In this document: positions 35,484 through 48,163 of the stretch, one piece after another | How positions within the stretch are numbered: the first letter of the stretch is position 1 | Layout: every line of letters starts with the position of its first letter | Source: Gordionus sp. m RMFG-2023 | Lineage: Eukaryota; Nematomorpha; Gordioida; Chordodea; Parachordodidae | Length of the DNA: 64,000 bases | Reading direction: 5' to 3' | Assembly: GCF_954871325.1 (NCBI RefSeq) | Contig: NC_088775.1 | Coordinates: forward strand, 88,389,561-88,453,560 | Made by a program: the position numbers and the translations under genes | The notes under the pieces: model-generated | The model's input: only the letters and a program-made list of their open reading frames with translations | Databases searched by the model: none | What the model was told of the DNA's origin: nothing

Positions 35484-36995
35484 TTGCGTCAATATTCAGA
35501 AGTAATTGCAATAAACATGACTTTAATGGACATTGAAAACGTTTTTCTTGATCATGGTTTATGCTGTCAAAGTTTTGATCTTCCTTCACCTACAAAAATC
35601 CCCCCAAAACAACATTATGATGCCCATGTTGAAGCTGCCGATTCAATCGAGCGTATATCTAAATTAAACCGATTACAAAAATATGCTTTTGATTTAATTA
35701 TACAAGCGATTGAATTAGAAAATATTCCAGAAAGATATTTCTTCGTGGATGGCCCTGGAGGTTCAGGTAAAACGTATCTTTACAATACCTTAATGTGTTA
35801 TATAAGAGCAAAAAATCAAATTGTATTGCCTTTTGCAACCACCGGCATATCCTCTATTCTTTTAAAGAAGGGAAGAACCATCCATAGCGGATTTAAATTA
35901 CCTGTGCCTATCTTTGAAACTTCTACATCCCATATGAATTTACATAGTTCGCTAGCTCTAGATATTAAAAATAGCAAATTGATTATTATTGATGAGGCCA
36001 CAATGATGACTAAACACGCTTTGCGATGCATTGACCGATTACTTAAAGACATTATGAAAAATTCCCACCCATTTGGCGGAAAAGTAATTTTATTAGGTGG
36101 TGATTTTAGACAGACTTTACCAGTAGTGCCTAAAGGCTCCAAAGTCGATATTATAGAGTCCTGTATAAAAAGTTCATATTTATGGAGTCATTTTAAAATA
36201 ATACATTTGATTGATAATATGCGTATTTCATCAGATCAAGTTGATTACAATGCTTGGTTACTTAAAATTGGAGATGGGCTATCACGCAGCAATTCTGATC
36301 TTCCTACAAATAGTGTTGAAATCCCACCTTATTTGCTTGAAAATGATTCATTAATAAAATGTGTGTATGGTAATTCTATAGAAATTGCTGATATAGATAG
36401 TCTTTCTACTAAAATAATATTAACCACCAAAAATAAAATTGCACTTACCCTCAACAACGATATCATTAATATAATTTCAGGCCCTAACAAACATTATTAT
36501 AGTGCAGATTCCATTGAAAGCGATAATAAGGATGATATAATGAATTTTCCACTAGAATTTTTGCATTCACAAACTCCATCCGGTATGCCACCTCACAAGC
36601 TAACACTTAAGGTTGGTACAATTGTTAAGCTATTACGCAACTTGAGCCCAAAGAAAGGACTTTGTAATGGTACCCGTTTAATCATACGACATTTACATAT
36701 TAATTTTATCGACGCTGAGGTATTGACAGGCACTAATAAGGGTTATCGAGTTTTTCTCCCACGAATAGATCTAGCTCCAAGTGACTCTCAGTTACCATTT
36801 ACTTTAAAAAGACGACAGTTTCCTATAATTCCCGCTTTTGTGATTACAATAAATAAAAGTCAAGGACAAACTTTTGATCATGTAGGCTTATTCCTCCCTG
36901 AGCCCGTCTTTGCCCATGGACAACTATATGTGGCTCTTACTAGATGTAAATCTCAAAATAATATGAAAATTATGATTTTGCCATCAGAATTATAA
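35484..36995 (+). pseudogene. Helitron Pif1-type helicase domain
   Basis: A 503-codon frame without internal stops. Walker A is DGPGGSGKT, Walker B LIIIDEATMM, motif III GGDFRQTLPVV, motif V region PAFVITINKSQGQT, motif VI LYVALTRC. These are the SF1B Pif1 motifs that unwind DNA during Helitron transposition. The frame ends in MKIMILPSEL, a normal C-terminus. The domain is intact by itself, but the upstream part of the same protein is broken. The apparent first codon is not a real start. Confidence 0.9.
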
Positions 36996-37120
36996 GGAAA
37001 AATTTTAAAAAATGATAAAACATTCACACAAAATATCGTATATAATGAAATCTTAAATTCATAATTTGTAAGAAATTTAAAAAAGTCACCAACTTTGTTA
37101 TTCACCATCAAATCACCAAC

Positions 37121-38052
37121 TTTACATCATCTTCAAAAACTAAACCACCTTGAGCAAAGAAAAGAGAACTTCTTCACCATCGCTAAACCATCTTCCTCAC
37201 CAACAACAGTATATTCTATTTAATTTCAATTTACACGTTTTATTTCAGGTTATTTACGGCAAACTACGAGCAAGGAAATCACAACATCATCTTCAAAAAC
37301 GAAACCACCTTGAGCAAAGAAAAAAGAACTTCTTCACCATCGTTAAACCATCTTCCTCACCAACAACAGTATAATTTAATTTCAATTTACACGTTTTATT
37401 TCAGGTTATTTACGCCAAACTACGAGCAAGGAAATCACAACATCATCTTCAAAAACGAAACCACCTTGAGCAAAGAAAAGAGAACTTCTTCACCATCGCT
37501 AAACCATCTTCCTCACCAACAACAGTATATACTATTTTATAATTTCAATTTACACGTTTTATTTCAGGTTATTTACGGCAAACTACGAACAAGGAAATCA
37601 CAACATCATCTTCAAAAACGAAACCACCTTGAGCAAAGAAAAGAGAACTTCTTCACCATCGCTACCAACAACAGTAAATTCTATTTTATAATTTCAATTT
37701 ACACGTTTTTTTCAGGTTATTTACGGCAAACTACGAGCAATGAAATTACAACATCATCTTCAAAAACGAAACCAACTTGAGCAAAGAAAAGATAACTTCT
37801 TCACCATCGCTAAACCATCTTCCTCACCAACAACAGTATATTCTATTTAATTTCAATTTACACGTTTTATTTCAGGTTATTTACGGCAAACTACGAACAA
37901 GGAAATCACAACATCATCTTCAAAAACGAAACCACCTTGAGCAAAGAAAAGAGATTGAAATCTCCTTTTTAGGTAAAATTTTCTATATTATAAAATTTAT
38001 TATATTATATTTTTTATATGGCTACAAATGCATATGTGTTGTAACCCGATAA
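37121..38052 (+). repeat. Tandem array of 120-bp open blocks with intron-like spacers
   Basis: Open blocks lie at 37249-37368, 37405-37524, 37568-37673, 37716-37835 and from 37876, with a partial block before 37209. Four are complete: three are exactly 120 bp and one is 106 bp (a 14-bp loss). Spacers (37209-37248, 37369-37404, 37525-37567, 37674-37715, 37836-37875) are 40, 36, 43, 42 and 40 bp, each starting GTAT or GTAA and ending TTTCAG. One frame of the 120-bp block has no stop: VIYGKLRARKSQHHLQKRN, then a KEN-containing segment and PSSSPTT. The last block stays open to 38052. Confidence 0.85.
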
Positions 38053-38491
38053 TCATCAACTCTTGAAGTATAAATATTTATTATATTTTCTTATAATTCA
38101 TATCTTTGTCTCTATTTTTCTATTTCTTCCTTCTTATTTTCATTCTTTTTTTCATTTCTTTGCTCCCCTAAAATCCATCTCCTACCTTCACACGGTGGGG
38201 AGTGAACAGTAATTCTGACTAACAGGAGCTCTGGTAAATAATGTTAGTATTTAGGGTGCTAATAAGAGATATTGTTTCATTTTTGTAATTTAAAATATAA
38301 ATTTCGAAATCACATCTCATAAAAAGGAAAATGTCTGATTCATCCATCATCAAATAAAGGTAAAATATATTATTCATCAATCATTGAATAAAAAAGACAA
38401 TTCCTCTCTCTTAGTCTTAATGGAATTGGCCTGAAGGAGGAGGGGGAGGGGTAAAAAGAATTATCGTAAAAGAACGAATAAAATTCTCATC

Positions 38492-38520
38492 CCCGTCATT
38501 TTTGACGGGTTATCAACTAG
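38492..38520 (+). other. Helitron 3' terminus: hairpin plus CTAG
   Basis: CCCGTCA (38492-38498), a TTTT loop and TGACGGG (38503-38509) form a 7-bp hairpin. The 11 bases after it end in CTAG, followed by the host T. This is the canonical Helitron end structure. Confidence 0.88.
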
Positions 38521-39051
38521 TTATAAAATAATGTTTGATTTTTTGTTAGAAATATCAAGTGGGGCGTTTTTATTCTAGACAAACGCTACTTTGATAGATT
38601 CATTTGATCAACAAGAGAAAATTCAACAACAAAAATATAATAACTAAAAAATAATTGGAGATCTTTGTAGGTTGATGTGCATAATGGACTTAAATTTATT
38701 TATAAAATTATCTCATTAAAAAATTTAAAGCTCAAAAAAAAATGCATTACTCGTTATCCTTTGAAACAAGTAACGGACTTTCCTTTTCCTAAACAAAGTA
38801 ACGCCGTTACTTAATCGACGTTACTTTACATAACTACCTGTATCACAAATATTTTTAAACTTTCTCAGGCATATAAAATATATTTTAAAAAACGGTCATT
38901 CAATATATAGTTAGTCTGGTTCTGATATTTATATTTATCACTTATGCGAAATATAATTCTAACGGCATAACATTCCTTGTGATATAATAGCTTAGCCACG
39001 TTATTTAGGCCCATCATACGCTTGCTAAAAGATTTATATATCAATTGAACC
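38521..39051. other. Spacer between Helitron and ARF gene
   Basis: It contains a remnant of a repeat family marked by GTAACGCCGTTAC (38799-38811), also seen at 51945-52030 and 55619. The ARF promoter must lie here, but no convincing core element was identified. The minus-strand 98-codon open frame (38865-39161) overlaps the first ARF exon and is a shadow. Confidence 0.45.
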
Positions 39052-39931
<880 letters not shown>

Positions 39932-40013
39932 AACAAATATATGTTCTAATAAGAGCCATGCTCATACTATTTACCTGCTTAATATTTATAAGATGTGAAA
40001 TATAAAAGTCTAT

Positions 40014-40019
40014 AATAAA
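40014..40019 (+). promoter_or_regulatory. Putative polyadenylation signal of the ARF gene
   Basis: AATAAA lies 83 nt after the ARF stop codon. It is plausible by position, but the hexamer is common in such AT-rich DNA. Confidence 0.45.
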
Positions 40020-41105
40020 AATTTATATTTGGATATACATTTAAAGAGATAGATTTAAATTCTTATTTATTTCCAATATTTATAGATCATAATGACTGAT
40101 TGTCATAATTATCTTGAATTAAATTTATATTCTTTTTTTAAAAAAGTTTAATTTAAAAATATTTTTAATGATATTTTTTCATTTAAAAAAAATAACATAT
40201 TTACAGCCATATTAAATTATTTTTTTTATCAAATATTTGTACAAACATTTTAATAGCAAAATTAATTATTTTAAATCAATAATTTTTGAAAGCTGGGCAG
40301 CTTCAATAGCCTACATTTGAGTCATTGGATTATTTCTTTTTTCTGAATGCTGTATATATATATCAATCAATTTTTTTTATATCTCAATTCCTTCCACATA
40401 ATATTGTGTAATATATTTAGTACATTTGAATAAATGTATAATATTTATTGTGTTTTAAATTAAATATTTGATTACTAAATTTAAGTAGAGTTTCAATGAT
40501 GATAAAATGTTCAAGGTAATTAGTAAATATTTTATAGCTTAAACCAAATTCAAAGATGAACCATTAACAAATTTAAAAACAAAGTTGTGAATGGAATCTG
40601 TCCCAAAAGTATTTCATTGGTTTTTTTTTAAAAAAAATCAAATCAAAATTTAATTTTATTTTTGAACTTGCTTTCAAAATGGATTGCATTACCCCTAGAA
40701 GTGGTATTAATACATCTCTTTAAGAAATTAACTGGGGAAAAGGGTTAATATTGAAATTTAAATGGAAAGCAAATAAATTAAATATGTATATCAAGCAATT
40801 AGTAAAATATGCACAAGGTTGTCAAATTTTTTTTAAAATATAAATCCTGTTTACAGGTCCATTTAATTTGATAATATACTGACAAATCTGATATATCACT
40901 AATCTGATTTTGTTTTATAGATATTCTACATTTTTTTTAAAAAAAATGGTATGCAACTATCTATGACTTTAACATAAATCATTTAGAATGTTTTGCTATC
41001 AAATTTTAATTTAGACTTATTTATTCAATTATATTCATCAATCTAAAAATATATACAGAATCATTTATTTTATCTTTAAAATATTGTAATCTTTCTTTAT
41101 TTCTA
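40020..41105. other. Intergenic, no gene recognised
   Basis: AT-rich sequence with frequent T-run/A-run junctions. No coding-like frame was recognised. Confidence 0.4.
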
Positions 41106-41298
41106 TCAGAGATTTTTAAAAGACACCATTTTCCTGGTCCGGATTATTATTTAAAATTATATTAAATTTTTTTAAAAATTTTATAGCTAATAACGGTGAT
41201 TTAAAATATTCAGTTTTAAAATATAGGGCCAGAGTATTTTTTTAAAAAAAAATTATAGGCCTGACCCTGTTATATATAAATGGCCTGCAGGTCTCTGA
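41106..41298. mobile_element. GGGCC-family MITE, short copy
   Basis: The left end TCAGAGATTTTTAAAAG and the right end GGCCTGCAGGTCTCTGA are related inverted ends. A further single end lies near 41905-41962 (GGTCCGGACC, TTTTGCGGACCTTC). Confidence 0.5.
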
Positions 41299-42439
41299 AT
41301 TTTATATTAAAAACGGTGCAATCATTTTTTCCCCCCAAAGCCTCTTTAGCTAGTCTATTCGTGATCAATGTAAATTGTCTGTTTATTCTAGCTTTTAATT
41401 ATTTAGTTCGTTTTTTAAAAAAAATTATCTATCACTTAAATTATCTAAGAATATTCATAATCTTAACTAATAAATTTATTTTCTTATATATTGAAAAATT
41501 TAATATCAATCCTCCTGTGAAATTTTTAAATCAAGATGCTATTTTATCGGTTCGAAAAATTTAATTATATTGGCCGATGACCGATATTTAAAAACAACAA
41601 ATCGGCTTGGTCAGATAAAAAATAGTAAATCTCTAATTTTTTTTTAATTATTGTATAAATAAGAAAAGTGAATCTCACATATTTAAAAATCTCTTAGTTC
41701 TTTACAAAATTGTTGTTCCGTTATTGGAACCCTTGAACCTAAATTTATCACCAAGGGTAAAAAAAATATTTCAATTCAAATAAATATATCTTAAAACAAG
41801 TTTTATGGAGATTTACAGGAGGTTGCCTGAACTAGCCCATTAAAATTTCCCAGCAAGGTTTTTCGATCAGAACTGTAAAATAATTTTTTCCCTCTTGAGT
41901 AAATTTTTAGGTCCGGACCTTGGTCTAAGCCTCGGGCACACTTTTGCGGACCTTCAATGTATTTTTTTTAACAAATGGCACATCGTTAATATTTGGAAAT
42001 TGAAAATTTTCTTTACACCGATTGAGTCGTCACATGCTCAGAATAACCAAACATAGTTAATGTTTATCCCACAAATCAAATTCACTGTTTAAATTGATTT
42101 CCGTATCAATATCATAAACTAGCGAAATATTTTGGAATTCGTGGAATGGTTTTTAGGTAATAAAATTTGAAGATTGTTAAAAACTTGTTTTTTTTTAAAT
42201 AAAAAGACGTACTTTTATTTACAATAAATGTGGGTCCAAAAATTAGTTAAAATTGATATTTTATAATACTCTTCCATGGAATCAGCGTTTATATGGTATC
42301 TTAATAATTGCTTAGCGAGTCGAGGTTTATTTTAAGGTATAATATTTGGCACTAGATTAAACATCTAGATAAATATGATGAAAACATTTATCTACATTCA
42401 TCTTTATTGTATATATTTATCCGCATATATTTTTCGCTA
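41299..42439. other. Spacer with repeat fragments
   Basis: Near 41540-41620 there is a fragment of the ATCGGCCGAT-type hAT MITE found complete at 50979-51358. The 94-codon open frame 41280-41564 is phenylalanine and leucine rich and looks incidental. Confidence 0.4.
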
Positions 42440-43900
42440 AATCAATCACCTGAACAAAGTTAAATTTGGTTTTTCTATATTTCTACCTTTTATTGAAGTA
42501 TGAGAAAATAATTTATTGATTACAATTAGCAAGGATGAACTCTGACTGATATATAGAATTTAATAATGATATGAGATCTGAAAGCACATTGCTACCTTGC
42601 TATTTAACAATTTTAACTATATATGCCGAAACAGAATCATGACATAAAACCCATCGTATTTTTTTAATTTTTAATGATGGGTGTCTGGTCCATTGATATA
42701 TTTTCATTCAAAACATTAGGCCGCTTTGGATATTTAAAAAAATCATAAATTTATATGATGTTTAAAAAAAAATATTTATTACAAGTTAAAATATTCATGG
42801 CATTGCGTATAGAAGGTAGAGCATAGTTTATTGCTAAATCCAACGAATGAGATGCTCAGGGAACATTTATAGCTGATGGGTATTTTTTTAAAGTATTATG
42901 ACATCTAGTTTTGGTGAGGGCCTCCCTTTCATATTCATAAGTGACAAACTGTAAAAGTACTTTTAATATTGGTATACCACCTATGATCCATAATTTTTTT
43001 TATTATTAATAAAATTCTAGGCTTATAATATCTCTAATCCAATCCGATCCCGAATAAAATTTTCATGTTTGTTTGTCCGAAAAGCCCGACTCGAAATAAA
43101 TTATTTGTCCGCCAGGTCCGAATTTATTTAAATATATAAAATTTTAATTTTTTTTTATTTAAAAAAAAAATTTTTACAAATAAAAAAATATTAGCCCCTT
43201 GTTTATTGCAAGAATTTTAAATTATATCAATTTATTTGACCAAATATAATGATATCTTATTTAATAAGCCCAAGTCCGGGTTGAAATTTAAAGAAAAAAT
43301 TGGCCCGACCTAACCCGATCCTAAAATTATTATTTTTTAAAATGAGACCCCGATCCAATGCTCATTCGGGCTGGGTACGGGCCGAGTAGTGATTTCCTGA
43401 TCTCTAATCTGAAATAATTTCAATATTAATTCGCAGGCATTCATAATCTCATTCTGAATTATTGGGCTAAAATATATCGCATTTTTAGGAGCATTTAATA
43501 AATTATCTTTAAGTATAGGATCTCCAAGAGATTTATTTGAAAGAATAACCCTAAGGTTTTCATCCTTATTGTTATTATCATGATCATATATTCTAACGAT
43601 TATACCTTGGATATCACATATTAAGCGTCAATTATTGGAGTGAGCCTGGATCTAAATTTTAGCAAGTATTTGTTTTCCAGTATAAATTATCCAAATAATA
43701 TCCAGATTCTCTATTTTTTATAAATCTTTCGGTAGGGTCTTTCTATTTAGTAAACGGTGTTAAAACTAGGATTTGTAATTTTTGTGGACCTTTTCCAGCG
43801 AACTTTGGTCCAAATTAAAGGCATTTCTTGCAGAATGCATCTGGTAACAGAAAATGTTATTAACGGCTACTTTGATAACCAACTATATTAAAACCTTAGT
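42440..43900 (-). pseudogene. Second hAT transposase relic (ZMYM/DUF4371-like)
   Basis: Read on the minus strand, the upstream part (about 43840-43640) gives GPQKLQILVLTPF, then KDPTERF and YYLDNLYW, similar to the zinc-finger/DxxxRxF-YY region that opens these transposases. Downstream of a MITE (43040-43407) come ASHSLDLAINYA and LPSIRNAMNI, matching HxLDLAxxxA and EVRN. A piece RWVLCHDSVSAYIVKIV near 42650 follows. Many stops and frame changes occur. No terminal repeats were found, so its limits are approximate. Confidence 0.55.
43040..43407. mobile_element. GGGCC-family MITE inside the hAT relic
   Basis: GC blocks AAAAGCCCGACTCG and GGGCTGGGTACGGGCCGAG flank an AT-rich core, ending near GATCTCTA as in other family members. 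The left end is diverged. It interrupts the transposase relic and is therefore younger. Confidence 0.55.
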
Positions 43901-44001
43901 TTTTTTGTCGTAGTGTCCTTAATAAATTGAAAGTTATATCCAGTTATATATTTTCCAAAATTTCTAATTTTTTCAGCAGTTAAATTATTCCATGATTGAT
44001 C

Positions 44002-44223
44002 TAGTGTTGTTAAACGGCTCGTTTTGATCCGATTTTTAAAAACGACTAACTCAATATTTTAGCCAGAAAATATTGCATAAGCCTTGAGATTTTCAATGAT
44101 ATATGTATAGACCTCTGTTCCTTCTATGAGAAAAATCTTCAAATTTGCGTAATATTTTACTGGATAAGTATTTAGTTAACCGTTATTAAAAATCGGCTCA
44201 AAACGAGCCATTTAACAACACTA
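44002..44223. mobile_element. hAT MITE, TAGTGTTGTTAAA family
   Basis: Ends TAGTGTTGTTAAACGG and CCATTTAACAACACTA; inner inverted GATTTTTAAAAACG and ATTAAAAATCGGCTC. Flanking 8-mers GATTGATC and GATGAAAC agree only partly. Confidence 0.75.
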
Positions 44224-44374
44224 GATGAAACACTAATAAAATATATTTTATATGATTCTATTCTTCATTTTCAAAAGGTTTTTTGGGCAAAATTATTAAC
44301 ATAAATGTATATAATGCAATAAAATAACATTTTACATATTAAAATTATAGTTTTAAATGGTTTATATCAATAAA

Positions 44375-45045
44375 AATATTGTGAGACTCCCAAAAAACTA
44401 TATGCTGACACAAAGATAAGGCTTAGGGGCTATGTTAGATTATGATCAATCAGTAATGTCACTAGACAGGTAGCGCACAGTGGCTCAGACAGGGCTACTG
44501 AGCAGCCAAGTAGTCAATAAGATTTTTTAGTTTTCACGGATCTACGCGGTTTAAGTTGTTCAACTTAATACCAAGCTTGTGAACTGCATTAGTGGTTAAC
44601 ATGTAGTTATGCTACAAAGATAATGGTTAGGGTATCTATTGATTATAATAAATACTATATTTTATTAGCCACCAAACCTACTACATTGGAGGAAAACTAA
44701 AAGATACTTATTGACTGCTTAGTGCAGGTTAAGTTATAATACCAAACTGCGTTAGTGGTTAGCAGCATCTACATTGCAGAAAATTTGACAGCAAACCCCA
44801 AAAATCTACCCCTAACGGCCTGCAGCCGTGAGACTTCCCAATCCACGATGCTATAGTGATATTAATAAAAATAATCTTGTACTAATTGGCATTATTTTAT
44901 TATTGTATTGGGATATATTGTGTTTTTTTGTAAATTCATTATATGTATTTTTATTACGCGCAATAATCGGGTTTGCTAACCTTAGCGCATTGGTGTTTTG
45001 GGATTGTAAGACTCACAATGAGTCATGTTATTCGGATTTGTAAGA
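44375..45045. repeat. Degenerate tandem repeat cluster
   Basis: Several words recur in order: GTGAGACT followed by CCCAA (44381, 44828), ATGCTNNCACAAAGATAA or GCTACAAAGATAATGG (44401, 44608), ACTGCNTTAGTGGTTA (44583, 44745). Units are roughly 170-230 bp and diverged. A 71-codon open frame (44828-45043) falls in it and is probably incidental. Confidence 0.5.
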
Positions 45046-45080
45046 AATTATTCTTTTATTTATTTTCATCTATAAAATAG

Positions 45081-47370
45081 CCGTTTGTGGCAAATTAAAG
45101 GAATTATTTTTTTTTGTGGGAAATTCAATAAAATTATTATACTCGGAGTTTTGCTTTCTATTCTGCCCGGACTTGATACGGCACAACGTAATATATCTTA
45201 CAATAAACAATTATTTATAATCTTACAACATAACTCTATTTAAAATCTTTCAAGCCTATTTAGGAGAAAAAATTTTAAAAAATTGTTGTTGATATGATAA
45301 TTAATTTGACACTATCCGTTTTCTAAAAATAAGCCACGAGTGTGTATAAATTAATCTATATTTAAGTATTGCAATCTTTTCATAATTTGGTTGATACATA
45401 ATCACTGTATTTTCATAAGAATAAATATAATTGTATTAAATGAGATAACATGTTTATATTTATATAAAAAACGATCTAAAACATAATATAAAACGAGTAA
45501 TTTTAATGAGGTATACTTGGCTTGATACTAAATACCTATATTACTTTTTAATTATTAAATTTATTGTAGAACTATTATATAAAATATTAGAATAAAATGA
45601 ATAAAGTATATTTTGCACTGGAATTAAAATAAAAATAATGTTAAATTAAATTCACATTTTTAAAAAAGCTATATATGAACTGTGAAAAAGATACACTACC
45701 TATTTTATTAATAATTTGGATAACCTTATAGATGTCAAGGCAAATTGTGTTATAATATCATCAATTGTAAATTTTTCAAAATCTTAAAATTTCATTAGAT
45801 ATTAACAGAAAATTTTCTAAAAAAGGATCAGAAATTTAATTTCGCATTCGAGTTTTGTTTATTTTAACTTTACACATCTTCCAGCTGAACAGGAAGTAGT
45901 AGGAAGGGTTAATAAATATTTATATAATAAATTTAAGTTAGAATTAATTGATTTAAAAGTCGGTATGGTAATATATTATTTGGTTATAATTCCCTTGTTG
46001 ATATTTTCTTCGGTGTTGCAATATCTTTAGCTATATACAATTCAATAAGTTACTTTAATATATTTTTTTTCATTGCTATTTTAATTTAGATATAAAGCGA
46101 TTACAATTTTTAATAAAGATATAAACTATATAAAAATAAAATAAAGTATTAAAAAAGAACATGCCCAATTATTGAATATAAGCTTTTGCTTCGCCCAATT
46201 CATTTTATTTTAGCTTAAAGACTGACAATAATTTTAGGACTATTACCATACAGTTATGTGCAGCTTGCTCACAAACGTGTGAAGAGTTCCTCACCCTTTT
46301 ATTACAATAAGTATATCACTTTCTTACTAGCAATAATTTTAATTATATTGGTAGTATCTTAAATATAATATTTTAAATATGTATTAAAATTACTTAAGAG
46401 TAATATTTTGCTAATTATTGATATAGGTCACTATGGCATGAATACATTAAAAATTATGAAAAAATAATTGAATATAATTACCTTTTACACAGAATTATTT
46501 GTGACATCTTAATAATATTATGTCATTTCAACTTTTAATTTTTTTATTTTCAACGTATATTATTACAAATAAATATGTTACTTTCCTTTTACTAGAGAAA
46601 ATTTTCTAAACAATGCATTGTTAATCCTTTTTTCCATATAAATTTAAAATATTATATTGTCATTGGCTTAAAGAGGTATAGAAGTGCCAACAGCTAATAA
46701 TTGCTTACTCTGTTTAAATTATGTATAAAAATAGTTATTAATATTTATTCTCTCTTTTATTGTTATTATATTTTTAGTGAAATCAATAATTTTAAAATCT
46801 ATTAACATATGATTATCTCATGTGATAATATAAGCCATTTTAGGTCAGATTATGTTTCTTTAATAATATCGTTTAACCCCCTTAAATTTTTTGAAAAATA
46901 CGCGCATGACCTAATATTCGAACATGAAGATATACTGATATCTATAAAGTAAGTATGACATCAATTTATTTGAAAATTTGATATTACGAATTTATAAATG
47001 TTTAGATTTATTCATATGATATTGCTAATCTTGTTATTTATAATTTATTTTATAATCAAATCACCATATTTTTGATTACCCTTAAATATGATTATCTAAA
47101 CATTTTAATTAAACCAAATTTAATTTAAAATATGATATATATATATTAATTAATTGAAGTATATTTTACTTACCTTTTCTATGTAAATGTCATAAACATT
47201 GTATGTGTAATGATTTTCAATATATATAGTCATTAGTCAGATATATAATATTAGTACGTTATAGGCAAGAATTTACAATGAATTTAATTATCATGCTTTT
47301 ATTTTCATTTCAAATAATATTGTTTCTACTAATATTAAAAAATTATAAGAATATTAAATTGCCAATTTAA
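45081..47370 (+). CDS. Candidate multi-exon host gene, unknown product, C-terminal membrane segment
   Basis: Not recognised as a family. Proposed exons: 45081-45187 (includes IIILGVLLSILPGLDTAQ), 45885-45962 (EQEVVGRVNKYLYNKFKLEL), 46238-46310 (LLPYSYVQLAHKRVKSSSPF), 46427-46538 (SLWHEYIKNYEKIIEYNYLL), 46596-46675 (KQCIVNPFFHINLKYYIVIG), 46844-46948 (SDYVSLIISFNPLKFFEKYA) and 47265-47370, which ends in a hydrophobic stretch (MNLIIMLLFSFQIILFLLIL) plus a basic tail. All sites are GT-AG; 46948 has the donor AAA|GTAAGT. Five of six junctions keep phase. The step 46538 to 46596 does not, so the model is incomplete, or two genes, or broken there. If real, it would be a tail-anchored or multi-pass membrane protein. 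Confidence 0.42.
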
Positions 47371-48155
47371 ATGGTTTTGCAGCAAAATAACATAATCATT
47401 ACAAGTAAATCAGATATAAAAAAAATTGTTAAAAGATAAAAATTATATAAAATCACAAATAAATATCGAAAATATTTTTCTTAATAAATTTTTTTACCAT
47501 TATTGATAGGAATATAATATATATGCACAAAATGTAAAGAAGTTTAATATTTTATAAATTGGCATAAATCAAATGCTTGCACAAATTTTTCATGTTAACT
47601 AATAATATTTTTGATTTCAATGTTTATTTCAGACAGTAGCCAGGAATTTTTTTTTATTGGGGGGGGGGGGGTAGGCAAAAATTACTTCTAATAAAAACTC
47701 ATAGGACAAATTATGTTAACTAATTTAAATATTGTATTAATTTTTTTTGGAATATATATTATACTTAATATTATTTGATACAATAACATTAAAGGTTTTT
47801 ATCTTTTTTCAGAAAAAACTTTTTTTTTGAATTACCTAAATTCAAGATCAAAATATGGGCATAGAAGTGCAGGTATTATGGATTTATTATTCATTTTATA
47901 TTGTACTAAATTTTATATAATGAAAAAATTATTGAAATTGGAAAATTCTATTTTAAAAAAAAATTGAATTATATTTAGTTTATGGAAGAATTTATTGAAA
48001 ATAAGAATTTGTAAAATAATTACTATTAATGAATTTAATAAAATGAAACAATTATTTTTTAATTTATAAAATTTATTTTAATGAGGAAAAAAGTAATAAT
48101 TTTTATTAAGAATCAAATTTACAAAAATACATAAAAAATGCATCAAAATTACGAT
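47371..48155. other. Intergenic with one hAT-like end
   Basis: CAGTAGCCAGGAATTT followed by a 12-base G run (47634-47672) looks like a single hAT-type terminus. No partner end was found. Confidence 0.4.
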
Positions 48156-48163
48156 ATAGATAC

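Larger units (their letters stand above)
29811..38520 (+). mobile_element. Near-full-length Helitron, about 8.7 kb
   Basis: The 5' end is TCTATATATATAATC directly after an A. The 3' end is CTAG directly before a T, so the element sits in an AT dinucleotide without a target duplication, as Helitrons do. Eleven bases before the 3' end is a hairpin (stem CCCGTCA, loop TTTT). Inside are a Helitron_like_N/Rep region and a Pif1-type SF1 helicase on the plus strand. The main frame is interrupted near 33730, in 34807-35013 and near 35470, so this copy is inactive. It also carries three tandem arrays, an internal copy of a 60-bp segment (32028-32090 and 38305-38357) and a nested MITE (32311-32901). 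Confidence 0.88.

Noticed and set aside
37310-37780. 156-codon continuous ORF in the Helitron 3' array
   Set aside because: It reads across the intron-like spacers in one frame by chance. The regular 120-bp blocks point to a spliced reading instead, so I describe the array and not this frame.
43030-43409. Ten-base direct repeat ATCTCTAATC, considered as a TSD of the MITE
   Set aside because: Part of it (GATCTCTA) belongs to the conserved end of the MITE family, so it is not a clean duplication.
47155-47258. Minus-strand exon-like stretch ending at AAAAG|GTAAGT
   Set aside because: The donor is good, but the peptide is almost only Tyr, Asn, Ile and Asp as expected from AT-rich DNA. No second exon was found, and it competes with the plus-strand candidate gene.
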